From: Nocardia xishanensis NBRC 101358
GTDB taxonomy: Bacteria > Actinomycetota > Actinomycetes > Mycobacteriales > Mycobacteriaceae
Assembly (NCBI RefSeq): GCF_001613365.1
Contig: NZ_BDCF01000024.1
Location: forward strand, 1-64,000
Direction of reading: 5' to 3'
DNA: 64,000 nucleotides
In this document: piece by piece, positions 16,054-27,616 of the stretch
How positions within the stretch are numbered: the first letter of the stretch is position 1
Layout: each line of letters begins with the position of its first letter
Notes under the pieces: model-generated
The model's input: the letters and a program-made list of their open reading frames with translations, nothing else
Databases searched by the model: none
Told to the model about the DNA's origin: nothing
Position numbers and translations under genes: made by a program

Positions 16054-16829
16054 CCTTCGACTCCCCCGAGAACACCGAAACCAGCACGCCTCAGTCGGAA
16101 ATCGACGCCGCCGCGACCGCGGGGCCCGAGGGCACGCTGCCACCGGAGGCCGAACCCGAGCCGGCGGGCGAGGAGGTCATCGGCGTGCGCCGCGGCATGT
16201 TCGGGATCTCCGGCACCGGCGACACGTCCGGTTACGGTCGCCTGGTCCGTCCCGTCACCCTCCCCGGCAGCACGCCGGCGCCCTACGGCGGCTACTTCGA
16301 CGAACTCGTCGACGCGCTGCGGACCGCGCTGGCAGCCACCGGAACCCCGTTCGAGACCGCGATCGAGAAGATCGTCGTCTTCCGCGGCGAACTCACCCTG
16401 CACGTGCGCAGGGAGCACCTGCCGCGCGTCGCGCAGGCGTTGCGCGACGACGCCGCACTGCGTTTCGAACTGTGCCTCGGCGTCAACGGCGTGCACTACC
16501 CGCACGACACCGGCCGCGAACTGCACGCGGTGTACCACCTGATGTCGGTCACCCACAGCCGAAGGCTGCGCGTCGAAGCCTCGGCGCCCGACGCCGATCC
16601 GCACATCCCGTCGCTGTACTCGGTGTACCCCACCACCGACTGGCACGAGCGGGAGACCTACGACTTCTTCGGCATCCTCTTCGACGGTCATCCGTCGCTG
16701 ACCCGCATCGCCATGCCCGACGACTGGCGTGGCCACCCCCAGCGCAAGGACTACCCGCTCGGCGGGATCCCGGTCGAATACAAGGGCGCGCGCATCCCGC
16801 CGCCCGACGAGCGGAGGGCGTACAGCTAG
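16050..16829 (+). CDS. nuoC: NADH-quinone oxidoreductase subunit C
   Basis: A 259-residue peripheral-arm subunit (30-kDa type). The C-terminal core holds the signature YPTTDWHERETYDFFGI and the WRGHPQRKDYPLGG end. An acidic N-terminal extension of about 45 residues (Pro/Glu/Thr-rich) precedes the core, as in actinobacterial homologs. ATG overlaps the nuoB stop; the stop overlaps the nuoD GTG by one base. Confidence 0.96.
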   Translation: MTFDSPENTETSTPQSEIDAAATAGPEGTLPPEAEPEPAGEEVIGVRRGMFGISGTGDTSGYGRLVRPVTLPGSTPAPYGGYFDELVDALRTALAATGTPFETAIEKIVVFRGELTLHVRREHLPRVAQALRDDAALRFELCLGVNGVHYPHDTGRELHAVYHLMSVTHSRRLRVEASAPDADPHIPSLYSVYPTTDWHERETYDFFGILFDGHPSLTRIAMPDDWRGHPQRKDYPLGGIPVEYKGARIPPPDERRAYS

Positions 16830-18211
16830 TGAACGACATCGATACTCAGCCCGGCGTCGACACCACGGACTCCGGGCGCGAACCCGCTGCTGACCGAAAG
16901 CGGGAGCACGCCGTGAACCCATCGGAGCCGACCGTCGTCACCGTCGCCGGTCAGGACTGGGACACCGTCACCGAAACCCTCGAGGGCGCGGGCGAAGAAC
17001 GCATCGTCGTCAACATGGGGCCGCAGCACCCGTCAACGCACGGCGTGCTGCGCATCATCCTGGAGATCGAGGGCGAGACCGTCACCGAGGCTCGCTGCGG
17101 CATCGGCTACCTGCACACCGGCATCGAGAAGAATCTCGAGTTCCGCAACTGGACGCAGGGCGTCACCTTCGTGACCCGGATGGACTATCTGTCCCCGTTC
17201 TTCAACGAGACGGCGTACTGCCTCGGCGTGGAGAAGCTGCTCGACGTCACCGAGCAGATCCCCGAACGCGCCACCGTCATCCGGGTGCTGCTGATGGAGC
17301 TGAACCGGATCTCCTCGCACCTGGTCGCGCTGGCCACCGGCGGCATGGAACTGGGCGCGCTCACCCCGATGCTGTTCGGATTCAGGGAGCGCGAACTCAT
17401 CCTGGACGTCTTCGAGACCATCACCGGTCTGCGGATGAACCACGCCTACATCCGCCCCGGCGGCCTGGCCCAGGACCTGCCGGAGGACGGCGTCACCAAG
17501 GTCCGCGAGCTGCTTGCCCTCTTGCCGAAACGCTTGCGCGACATGGAGCATCTGCTCACCCAGAACCCCATCTGGAAGGCGCGCACCCAGGACATCGGCT
17601 ACCTCGACCTGACCGGATGCATGGCTCTCGGCATCACCGGCCCGGTGCTGCGCGCCACCGGCCTGCCGCTGGACCTGCGCAAGGCGCAGCCCTATTGCGG
17701 TTACGAGAACTACGAATTCGACGTTCCCACCACCACCGGCTGCGACTGCTACGGCCGCTACCTGATCCGGGTGGAGGAGATGAAGGAATCGCTCAAGATC
17801 GTCGAGCAGTGCCTGGACAAGCTGCGGCCCGGACCGGTGATGATCGAGGACAAGAAGCTGGCCTGGCCCGCCGACCTGCAGCTGGGCCCCGACGGACTCG
17901 GCAACTCCCCCAAGCACATCGGCCGCATCATGGGCACGTCGATGGAGGGCCTCATCCACCACTTCAAGCTGGTCACCGAGGGCATCCGCGTGCCGGCGGG
18001 TCAGGTGTACATCGCGGTCGAATCGCCGCGCGGCGAGCTGGGCGTGCACATGGTCAGCGACGGGGGCACCCGGCCCTACCGCGTGCACTACCGCGATCCC
18101 TCGTTCACGAATCTGCAAGCGGTGGCGGCGATGTGCGAGGGCGGCATGGTCGCCGACGTCATCGCCTCCGTCGCCAGCATCGACCCGGTGATGGGTGGTG
18201 TCGACCGATGA
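16829..18211 (+). CDS. nuoD: NADH-quinone oxidoreductase subunit D
   Basis: A 460-residue 49-kDa-type subunit that forms the quinone pocket with NuoB. Conserved elements: VNMGPQHPSTHGVLR, CGIGYLHTGIEKN, the TRMDYLSPFFNE loop and the C-terminal CEGGMVADVIASVASIDPVMGGVDR. The GTG at 16829 has a GGAGGG ribosome site inside nuoC and a TAGTG junction. A GTG at 16913 would give a 432-residue form nearer to homolog length, so the first 28 residues are uncertain. Confidence 0.95.
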   Translation: MNDIDTQPGVDTTDSGREPAADRKREHAVNPSEPTVVTVAGQDWDTVTETLEGAGEERIVVNMGPQHPSTHGVLRIILEIEGETVTEARCGIGYLHTGIEKNLEFRNWTQGVTFVTRMDYLSPFFNETAYCLGVEKLLDVTEQIPERATVIRVLLMELNRISSHLVALATGGMELGALTPMLFGFRERELILDVFETITGLRMNHAYIRPGGLAQDLPEDGVTKVRELLALLPKRLRDMEHLLTQNPIWKARTQDIGYLDLTGCMALGITGPVLRATGLPLDLRKAQPYCGYENYEFDVPTTTGCDCYGRYLIRVEEMKESLKIVEQCLDKLRPGPVMIEDKKLAWPADLQLGPDGLGNSPKHIGRIMGTSMEGLIHHFKLVTEGIRVPAGQVYIAVESPRGELGVHMVSDGGTRPYRVHYRDPSFTNLQAVAAMCEGGMVADVIASVASIDPVMGGVDR

Positions 18212-18914
18212 CCGAAATCCTGCTGAAGCTCTCCGCGCGGCCGGAGCCCTTCCCGCCCTACGTGCGCGAGCGGCTGGCGACCGACGCGGCGGAGATCATC
18301 GCCCGCTACCCGCACCCGCGCTCGGCGCTGCTGCCGCTGCTGCACCTGGTGCAGGCCGAAGAGGGTCACGTCTCGGGCACGGGCATCGAGTTCTGCGCCG
18401 ACCAGCTCGGCCTCACCGGCGCGGAGGTGACCGCGGTGGCCACCTTCTACTCCATGTTCCGGCGCATGCCCACCGGCGACTACCACGTCGGCGTGTGCAC
18501 CAACACGCTCTGCGCGGTCATGGGCGGCGACGCGATCCTGGCAGCGCTGGAGACCCACCTCGGCCTGCGCCACGGCGAGACCACCGAGGACGGGTCGATC
18601 ACCCTCGAGCACATCGAGTGCAACGCCGCCTGCGATTTCGCGCCGGTCGTGATGGTGAACTGGGAGTTCTTCGACAACCAGACGCCGGAATCGGCCCGCG
18701 CTCTGGTCGACGCGCTGCGTGCGGGGAAGCAGGTGACACCGACCCGCGGCGCGCCGCTGTGCACATTCCGGGAGACCGCGCGAATCCTGGCGGGCTTCCC
18801 CGACGAACGTCCCGGCGTGCTCGACGGGGCGGCGGGCGCGCCGACCGTGGCCGGTCTGCGGGTGGCCAACGACCTCGAGATGCACGCGCCGCGGCCGGAC
18901 GGGGAGGAGCTGCG

Positions 18915-18918
<4 letters not shown>
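18208..18918 (+). CDS. nuoE: NADH-quinone oxidoreductase subunit E
   Basis: A 236-residue thioredoxin-fold subunit of the NADH-oxidising module. It binds a 2Fe-2S cluster through Cys97 and Cys102 (GVCTNTLC) and Cys138 and Cys142 (CNAAC). ATGA overlaps join it to nuoD and nuoF. The C-terminal ~50 residues are a variable tail. Confidence 0.96.
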
Positions 18919-20236
<1,318 letters not shown>

Positions 20237-20240
<4 letters not shown>

Positions 20241-22720
20241 CGGCGACAGTGAACAGCGATACCAGCGAGCTCGCGAACGCCGAGCTCGTCACCGTCGTCA
20301 TCGACGGCACGTCCGTGAGCGTGCCCGCGGGGACCCTGGTGATCCGCGCCGCGGAATTGATCGGCATCCAGATTCCGCGCTTCTGCGACCATCCGCTGCT
20401 GGAACCGGTCGGCGCCTGCCGCCAATGCCTCGTCGACGTGGAAGGCCAGCGCAAGCCGGTCGCGTCCTGCACCCAGACCGTGGCCGACGGCATGATCGTG
20501 CGCACCCAGCTCACCTCGCCCGCCGCCGAGCGCGCGCAGGAGGGGGTGATGGAGCTGCTGCTGATCAACCATCCCCTGGACTGCCCGGTCTGCGACAAGG
20601 GCGGCGAGTGTCCGCTGCAGAACCAGGCCATGTCCTCCGGCCGCCCGGAGACCCGGTTCGACGGCGTGAAACGCACCTATCCCAAGCCGATTCCGTTGTC
20701 CACGGCCGTGCTGCTCGACCGGGAACGCTGCGTGCTGTGCGCCCGCTGCACCCGGTTCTCCCAGCAGGTCGCGGGCGACCCGTTCATCGAGCTGATGGAC
20801 CGCGGCGCGCTCGAACAGGTCGGCACCGCCCAGGCCGAGCCGTTCGACTCGTACTTCTCCGGCAACGCGGTGCAGATCTGCCCGGTCGGCGCGCTCACCG
20901 GCACCAGCTACCGGTTCCGCGCCCGCCCCTTCGATCTGGTCTCCAGTCCCAGCGTGTGCGAGCACTGCGCCTCGGGCTGCGCGCAGCGCACCGATCACCG
21001 CCGCGGCAAAGTGCTGCGCAGGCTCGCGGGCGACGACCCTCAGGTCAACGAGGAATGGAACTGCGACAAGGGGCGCTGGGCCTTCGCCTACGCCACCGAG
21101 CGCGATCGCCTCACCACCCCGCTGGTGCGCGGATGGGACGGCAGTCTGCATCCCGCGTCCTGGTCCGAAGCGCTCGCCGCGGCCGCCGAGGGGCTGGCGG
21201 CCGCGCACGGCAGCGCCGGTGTGCTCGTCGGCGGGCGGGTGACCGAGGAGGACGCCTACGCCTACTCGAAGTTCGCGCGAATCGCCTTGGGCACCAACGA
21301 CATCGACTTCCGTAGCCGCGCGCACTCGGCGGAGGAGGCCGATTTCCTCGCGGCCAGGGTGGCGGGCCAGGGCGTCACCGTCGACTACGACCGCCTGGAG
21401 CGGGCATCGATCGTGCTGCTCGTCGGCTTCGAGCCGGAGGAGGAGTCCCCGATCGTCTACCTGCGGCTGCGCAAGGCCGCCCGCAAGAGCGGCGTGCCCG
21501 TCTACTCGCTGGCGCCGTACGCCTCGCGCGGACTGGAACGCATGTCGGGCACGCTGATCCCGGCTGTGCCCGGAGCCGAGCCGCACCTCATGGATGCGCT
21601 GCGCACGGGCGAGATCCCGTTCGGCGGACCGGAATTCGAGGCCGTGGTCGCGGCCGCGGGCAGGCTGCGCACGCCGGGCGCGGTGATCATGATCGGTGAG
21701 CGCATGGCGGGCGTGCCCGGTGCGCTGTCGGCCGCCGTCCGGTTGGCCGAGGAGACGGGCGCCGCACTGGCCTGGGTGCCGCGGCGCGCCGGCGAGCGCG
21801 GCGCGGTCGAAGCGGGTGCGCTCCCCGGCTTGCTGCCCGGTGGGCGGCCGGTGGCGGATCCTTCCGCCAGACAACAGGTTCGCACGATCTGGAACGTGGA
21901 CGAGCTGCCGGTGACCGCGGGGCGCGACACCGCCGCCATCCTGGACGCCGCACCCACACTCGGCGCGCTCGTCGTCGGTGGCGTCGACATCGCCGATCTG
22001 CCCGACTCCAACGCCGCGCTGACCGCCATCGACGCGGCCCGCTTCGTGGTCAGCCTGGAATTGCGGCACAGCGCCGTCACCGAGCGCGCCGACGTGGTCT
22101 TCCCGGTGGCCACGGCCATGGAGAAGTCAGGCACCTTCCGCACCTGGGAGGGCAGGCCGCGCCGGTTCGACGCCGCGCTCGGCGAATCCACCGTGCGCCG
22201 CACCGCCGCGCCGCTCTCCGATCAACGGGTGCTGCACGCCATCGCCGACGAGATGGGAGTGCGCCTCGGCCTGCCCGACACCGCGGCGGCCCGCGCCGAG
22301 CTCGCGGAGCTCGGCGCATGGGACGGACAGCCCGTCGCGCCGCCCGCGCACCGGCCGCATCCGATCACCCAGCCCGGGCAAGGCGCCGCGGTGCTGGCGA
22401 GCTGGCGCATGCTGCTCGACCGGGGCCGGATGCAGGACGGCGAGCCGAATCTGGCGGGTGTCGCCCGTCCGCCGGTGATCCGGCTCTCGCCCGCGACCGC
22501 CGCCGAAATCGGCGCGGCCGACCACGATCCGGTGACCGTCAGCTCCGAGCGCGGCACCCTCACGCTCCCGCTGCTCATCACCGAGATGCCCGATCGGGTG
22601 GTCTGGCTGCCGCTGAATTCGCCCGGCAGCTCGGTGCCCGAACAACTGGCCACCCAGCCGGGCGGCGTCGTGCAGGTACGCCGCGCCGACGAGAGGATGA
22701 AGGAACACCGCCATGAGTGA
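20237..22720 (+). CDS. nuoG: NADH-quinone oxidoreductase subunit G
   Basis: An 827-residue iron-sulfur subunit of the peripheral arm. The N-terminal 2Fe-2S domain has Cys50, Cys61, Cys64 and Cys78. The His-Cys cluster region (HPLDCPVCDKGGECPLQ) and the 4Fe-4S ferredoxin-like segment (CVLCARCTRFSQQV) follow. A further cysteine set (CEHCASGC) starts the molybdopterin-oxidoreductase-like domain, which is catalytically inactive in NuoG. Slightly longer than the mycobacterial protein. Overlaps nuoH by eight bases. Confidence 0.96.
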
Positions 22721-24602
22721 TCCGGCTCTGTTCGTCACGGCGACCGTGGGGCCCTCCGTGGCTACGCAAGCTACCGCCGCCGGTTCTGACACGCTCGCCC
22801 TCTTCGGCCACGATCCCCTGTGGCTCGTCATCGCGAAATCCGTGGCGATCTTCGTCTTCTTGCTGCTCACCCCGATGATCGCGGTGCTGGCGGAACGAAA
22901 GATCGTGGCGCGCATGCAGATGCGCATCGGCCCGAACCGGGTCGGTCCCAAAGGCTCGCTGCAGAGCATCGCCGACGGCGTGAAGATGGCACTGAAAGAG
23001 GACATCGTCCCCGCCATCGTGGACAAACCGATCTACATCCTGGCGCCGATCATCGCGGCCATCCCGGCCTTCATGGCCTTCGCGGTGATCCCGTTCGGTG
23101 GTGAGGTCTCCATCCTCGGCGAGCGCACCGCGCTGCAACTGACCGACTTGCCGGTCGGCGTGCTGTACATCCTCGCCATCACCTCGATCGGCGTGTACGG
23201 CATCGTGCTGGCGGGCTGGGCGTCCGGCTCGACCTACCCGCTGCTCGGCGGCCTGCGTTCGACGGCGCAGGTCATCTCGTACGAGATCGCGATGGCGCTG
23301 TGCTTCGCCGCGGTGTTCCTGCACGCGGGCACCATGGCCACCTCCGGCATCGTCGCCGCCCAGTACGGCACCTGGTACGTCTTCCTGCTGCTGCCCTCGT
23401 TCCTGATCTACTGCGTGTCGATGGTCGGCGAGACCAACCGTGCCCCGTTCGACCTTCCCGAGGCCGAGGGCGAACTGGTCGGCGGCTTCCACACCGAGTA
23501 CTCCTCGCTCAAGTTCGCCATGTTCATGCTGGCCGAATACGTCAACATGGCAACGGTTTCGGCGCTGGCGACCACGCTGTTCCTCGGCGGCTGGCACGCG
23601 CCGTGGCCGATCAACATGTGGCCGGGCGCGAACACGGGATGGTGGGGCCTGCTGTGGTTCACCGCCAAGGTGTGGACGTTCCTGTTCGTGTTCATCTGGC
23701 TGCGCGGCACGCTGCCCCGGCTGCGCTACGACCAGTTCATGGGTCTGGGCTGGAAACTGCTCATTCCGGTGTCGCTGCTGTGGGTGATGCTCGTCGCCGC
23801 GGCACGGATGCTCGATAACGAGGGCTTCGCCTGGGCGACCGCCGCCATGATCGTCGCGGGCGTACTGATCACCGCCATGATGATCGGCATGTTCCTGCGG
23901 GCCGGGCGTCGCCCCGGTGCCGCGCCGCTGGTCGACGAGCACGCGACGGACGAGCACGCGCCGAGCGGCCACGGCGTCTTCCTCGGCTTCCCGACACCGC
24001 CGATGCCTGCCGACGTCCGCCACATCGACGCGACGAAGGGCCATCCGCTGGAACCGCTTTCGGGTTTCGCGGTCACGGCGCTCACCATGTTCAAGAAGCC
24101 GAACACCGAGTTCTACCCGGAGCACAAGGTGCCGACCGCGCCCCGCTATCACGGTCGCCACCAGCTCAACCGTCATCCCGACGGGCTGGAGAAGTGCATC
24201 GGCTGCGAACTGTGCGCTTGGGCATGCCCCGCCGACGCGATCTACGTCGAAGGCGCCGACAACACCGAGACCGAGCGCTTCTCCCCCGGAGAACGCTACG
24301 GCCGCGTGTATCAGATCAACTACCTGCGCTGCATCGGCTGCGGACTGTGCATCGAGGCCTGCCCCACCAGGGCGCTCACCATGACCAACGAGTACGAACT
24401 CGCCGACGACAACCGGGCCGACCTCATCTACGAGAAGGACCGGTTGCTCGCGCCGCTGGAGCCTGGCATGACCGCGCCGCCGCACGCCATGCACCCCGGC
24501 ACGACCGAGGGCGACTACTACCGCGGCACCGTCCCCGGCGCGGCCACCGAATCCGACGAGAAGCAGCCCGCGACAGCAGGCGCGGAAGGAGGGGCGCGGT
24601 GA
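22713..24602 (+). CDS. nuoHI: Fused NADH-quinone oxidoreductase subunits H and I
   Basis: One uninterrupted 629-codon frame encodes both subunits. Residues ~1-425 are NuoH: eight or so membrane helices with GPNRVGPKG, YEIAMAL and ETNRAPFDLPEAEGELVGGFHTEYS, the quinone-proximal membrane subunit. Residues ~430-629 are NuoI, with two 4Fe-4S motifs, CIGCELCAWACP (Cys from ~495) and CIGCGLCIEACP (from ~540), carrying clusters N6a and N6b. The junction FLGFPTPPMPADVRHID has no stop. An internal ATG at 24003 has no ribosome site. In M. tuberculosis the two are separate genes. A physical fusion fits their contact in the complex. Confidence 0.93.
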   Translation: MSDPALFVTATVGPSVATQATAAGSDTLALFGHDPLWLVIAKSVAIFVFLLLTPMIAVLAERKIVARMQMRIGPNRVGPKGSLQSIADGVKMALKEDIVPAIVDKPIYILAPIIAAIPAFMAFAVIPFGGEVSILGERTALQLTDLPVGVLYILAITSIGVYGIVLAGWASGSTYPLLGGLRSTAQVISYEIAMALCFAAVFLHAGTMATSGIVAAQYGTWYVFLLLPSFLIYCVSMVGETNRAPFDLPEAEGELVGGFHTEYSSLKFAMFMLAEYVNMATVSALATTLFLGGWHAPWPINMWPGANTGWWGLLWFTAKVWTFLFVFIWLRGTLPRLRYDQFMGLGWKLLIPVSLLWVMLVAAARMLDNEGFAWATAAMIVAGVLITAMMIGMFLRAGRRPGAAPLVDEHATDEHAPSGHGVFLGFPTPPMPADVRHIDATKGHPLEPLSGFAVTALTMFKKPNTEFYPEHKVPTAPRYHGRHQLNRHPDGLEKCIGCELCAWACPADAIYVEGADNTETERFSPGERYGRVYQINYLRCIGCGLCIEACPTRALTMTNEYELADDNRADLIYEKDRLLAPLEPGMTAPPHAMHPGTTEGDYYRGTVPGAATESDEKQPATAGAEGGAR

Positions 24603-25432
24603 CGATACTGATGGCCGCCGAGCCACTGACCCGCACATCCACGGGTGAGGCCGTGCAGTTCTGGATACTGGCCCCGCTCGCTGTGCTCGGCGCGCTCGGC
24701 ATGGTTTTCGCGGCCAAGGCCGTGCACTCCGCGATCTGCCTGGCCGCGACCATGATCACGCTGGCCGTGTTCTACATCGCCCAGGACGCGCTGTTCCTGG
24801 GTGTGGTGCAGATCGTGGTCTACACCGGCGCGGTGATGATGCTGTTCCTGTTCGTGCTCATGCTGGTGGGCGTCGACTCCGCGGAATCGCTGAAGGAAAC
24901 CCTGCGCGGCCAGCGTTTCGCCGCCGCCGCGGTGGGGCTCGGCTTCGGCATCCTGTTCGTCACCGGCATCGCCACCGGCGTCCGCAACTCCGGAATCCGC
25001 TTCCCCGCCACGGGTTTCGCCGGGCGCGACGTGATCGGCGAACTCGCCGAGCTGATCTTCGTCCGGTACGTGTGGGCCTTCGAGCTCACCGGCGCGCTGC
25101 TCATCACCGCCACCATCGGCGCCATGGTGCTCGCGCACCGGGAACGCTTCGGCCCGCGGTTGGATCAGCGCGAACTGTCCCGCAGGCGGTTCCGTGACGG
25201 CACGAGCCGCGCCACCCCGCTGCCGACGCCCGGCGTCTACGCCAGGCACAACGCCGTGGACATCCCCGCCCGGCTGCCGGACGGCTCGTTCGAGGAGCTG
25301 TCGGTCAGCACCATCCTGCGGCACCGCCGCACCAGGGCGCTGACCGAGGCCGCCGTCATCTCGGTCGGCTCCGGCTCCGGCGACGCGAAGACCGACGGCC
25401 ACGACCACGCCGACGAGGAAGGCACCCGGTGA
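24599..25432 (+). CDS. nuoJ: NADH-quinone oxidoreductase subunit J
   Basis: A 277-residue membrane subunit with five helices in the first ~190 residues, including the conserved GVVQIVVYTGAVMMLFLFVLMLVG that contains the pi-bulge helix of the coupling region. The hydrophilic C-terminal tail (~85 residues) is typical of actinobacteria. GTG 24599 overlaps the NuoI stop, with GGAGG upstream; ATG 24611 is an alternative. Confidence 0.94.
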   Translation: MTILMAAEPLTRTSTGEAVQFWILAPLAVLGALGMVFAAKAVHSAICLAATMITLAVFYIAQDALFLGVVQIVVYTGAVMMLFLFVLMLVGVDSAESLKETLRGQRFAAAAVGLGFGILFVTGIATGVRNSGIRFPATGFAGRDVIGELAELIFVRYVWAFELTGALLITATIGAMVLAHRERFGPRLDQRELSRRRFRDGTSRATPLPTPGVYARHNAVDIPARLPDGSFEELSVSTILRHRRTRALTEAAVISVGSGSGDAKTDGHDHADEEGTR

Positions 25433-25728
25433 ACCCCGAGAACTATCTGTTCCTGTCCGCCCTGCTGTTCACGATCGGCGCGGCCGGAGTGCTGTTGCGG
25501 CGCAACGCGATCGTGGTGTTCATGTGCATCGAGCTGATGCTCAACGCGGTGAACCTCGCGTTCGTCACGTTCGCCAGGATGCACGCGAACCTGGACGGCC
25601 AGGTGTTCGCGTTCTTCACGATGGTGGTCGCCGCGGCCGAGGTGGTCGTCGGCCTGGCCATCATCATGACCATCTTCCGCGCCCGCCGTTCGACCTCGGT
25701 CGACGACGCCAACCTGCTGAAGTTCTGA
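25429..25728 (+). CDS. nuoK: NADH-quinone oxidoreductase subunit K
   Basis: A 99-residue, three-helix MrpC-like subunit. Conserved membrane glutamates are present in VVFMCIELMLNAVNL and VVAAAEVVVGLA, part of the proton-conducting axis. GTG start overlaps the nuoJ stop. Confidence 0.95.
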   Translation: MNPENYLFLSALLFTIGAAGVLLRRNAIVVFMCIELMLNAVNLAFVTFARMHANLDGQVFAFFTMVVAAAEVVVGLAIIMTIFRARRSTSVDDANLLKF

Positions 25729-25729
25729 C

Positions 25730-27616
25730 GTGGATACCGCGATACTGACGCTGCTGCCCACGCTGCCGCTGGCCGGGGCCGTCGTACTGCTGCTGCTCGG
25801 GCGCACCGCCGACAAATCGGGCCATCTGCTCGGTTGCCTGGCCGCGCTGGCCTCCTTCGGCGTGGCCGTGTGGGCGTTCGTGGTCATGCTCGGGCGCGAG
25901 AGCGCCGAGCGAGCCGTGCACGCCGACCTGTTCAGCTGGGTGCCGGTGACCGGCCTCCAGGTGGACTTCGGTCTCCAGATCGACCAGCTGTCCATGTGTT
26001 TCGCGCTGTTGATCACCGGTGTCGGCTCGCTGATCCACCTGTATTCGATCGGGTACATGAGCCACGATCCGGATCGGCGGCGGTTCTTCGCCTACCTCAA
26101 CCTGTTCCTCGCGGCGATGCTGCTGCTGGTGCTGGCCAACAACTACCTGGTGCTCTACCTCGGCTGGGAGGGCGTCGGTCTCGCGTCCTACCTGCTGATC
26201 GGCTTCTGGTACGAAAAGCCTTCCGCCGCAACGGCCGCCAAGAAGGCCTTCGTGGTGAACCGGGTCGGCGACATGGGCCTTGCGCTGGCCATGATGACGA
26301 TGTTCGCCACGTTCGGCTCGATCGGCTTCGGCGAGGTCTTCGCCGCCGCGCCGGGCGCGAGCGAGGGCACGCTCACCGCGATCGGCCTGTTCCTGCTGCT
26401 GGCCGCGTGCGGCAAATCGGCGCAGGTGCCGCTGCAGTCCTGGCTCGGTGACGCGATGGAGGGCCCGACACCGGTCTCGGCGCTCATCCACGCCGCCACC
26501 ATGGTCACCGCGGGCGTCTACCTGATCGCGCGGTCCAACGCGATCTTCGATCTCGCGCCGAACGCCCAGCTGGCAGTGGTGCTGGTCGGCGCGGTGACGC
26601 TGCTGTTCGGCGCGATCGTCGGCTGCGCCAAGGACGACATCAAGAAGGCGCTGGCCGCGTCCACCATGAGCCAGATCGGGTACATGGTCCTCGCCGCGGG
26701 CCTCGGCCCGGCCGGCTACGCCTTCGCGATCATGCACCTGCTCACCCACGGCTTCTTCAAGGCGGGACTCTTCCTCGGCGCGGGTTCGGTGATGCACGCG
26801 ATGAACGACGAAGTCGACATGCGCCACTACGGCGGACTGCGCAAGCTGCTCCCGATCACCTACGTCACCTTCGGTATCGGCTACCTCGCCATCATCGGCG
26901 TGCCGCCGTTCGCGGGCTTCTTCTCCAAGGACAAGATCATCGAGGTGGCCTTCGGCGAGGGCGGCGCGGCTGGTCTGGCGCTCGGCACGGCCGCCCTGCT
27001 GGGCGCGGGACTCACCGCGTTCTACATGACGCGGGTGATGCTGATGACCTTCTTCGGCGAGCGCCGCTGGAAGCCGGACACCCATCCGCACGAGGCGCCG
27101 ATGGTCATGACCGGTCCGATGATCCTGCTCGCCATCGGCTCGCTCGCCTCCGGCCTGGTGTTCGTGTTCGGCGACGCGCTGGTGAACTGGCTGGAGCCGG
27201 TGGTCGGCGCGCACCACGGCGAGGAGGTCGTGCCCGCGGGCGTGGTCACCGCCCTCGCGCTCGGCGTCGTCGTGGTCGGCGTCGCCGTCGCCTACAACCA
27301 GTACGTGCAGCGTGAGATCCCGGAAACCGCGCCGGAGGACGTGTCCGTGCTGACCGTCGCGGCTCGCAACGATCTCTACGGCGACGCGGTCAACGAGGGC
27401 GTGTTCATGCGGCCCGGCCAGCACCTCACCCGGTCGCTGGTGTTCGTCGACAACCGCGGCATCGACGGCATCGTCAACGGTACGGCCGCGCTGATCGGCG
27501 GGCTCTCGGCCCGCGTCCGCCGGGTCCAGTCCGGATTCGTGCGGTCCTACGCCCTGTCCATGTTCACCGGCGCGGCCCTGGTGGCCGCCGCCCTGCTGGC
27601 GGTGAGGATCTGGTGA
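25730..27616 (+). CDS. nuoL: NADH-quinone oxidoreductase subunit L
   Basis: A 628-residue antiporter-like proton-pumping subunit. Landmarks: YLGWEGVGLASYLLIGFWY, the AFVVNRVGDMG segment, SQVPL-type QVPLQSWLGDAMEGPTPVSALIHAATMVTAG, and the long lateral helix region near the C-terminus. GTG 25730 begins one base after the nuoK stop. Confidence 0.96.
   Translation: MDTAILTLLPTLPLAGAVVLLLLGRTADKSGHLLGCLAALASFGVAVWAFVVMLGRESAERAVHADLFSWVPVTGLQVDFGLQIDQLSMCFALLITGVGSLIHLYSIGYMSHDPDRRRFFAYLNLFLAAMLLLVLANNYLVLYLGWEGVGLASYLLIGFWYEKPSAATAAKKAFVVNRVGDMGLALAMMTMFATFGSIGFGEVFAAAPGASEGTLTAIGLFLLLAACGKSAQVPLQSWLGDAMEGPTPVSALIHAATMVTAGVYLIARSNAIFDLAPNAQLAVVLVGAVTLLFGAIVGCAKDDIKKALAASTMSQIGYMVLAAGLGPAGYAFAIMHLLTHGFFKAGLFLGAGSVMHAMNDEVDMRHYGGLRKLLPITYVTFGIGYLAIIGVPPFAGFFSKDKIIEVAFGEGGAAGLALGTAALLGAGLTAFYMTRVMLMTFFGERRWKPDTHPHEAPMVMTGPMILLAIGSLASGLVFVFGDALVNWLEPVVGAHHGEEVVPAGVVTALALGVVVVGVAVAYNQYVQREIPETAPEDVSVLTVAARNDLYGDAVNEGVFMRPGQHLTRSLVFVDNRGIDGIVNGTAALIGGLSARVRRVQSGFVRSYALSMFTGAALVAAALLAVRIW

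Noticed and set aside
25664..27424. A ~586-codon open frame antisense to nuoL
   Set aside because: Low-complexity Arg/His/Glu-rich translation typical of antisense frames in GC-rich genes; nuoL has complete family motifs.
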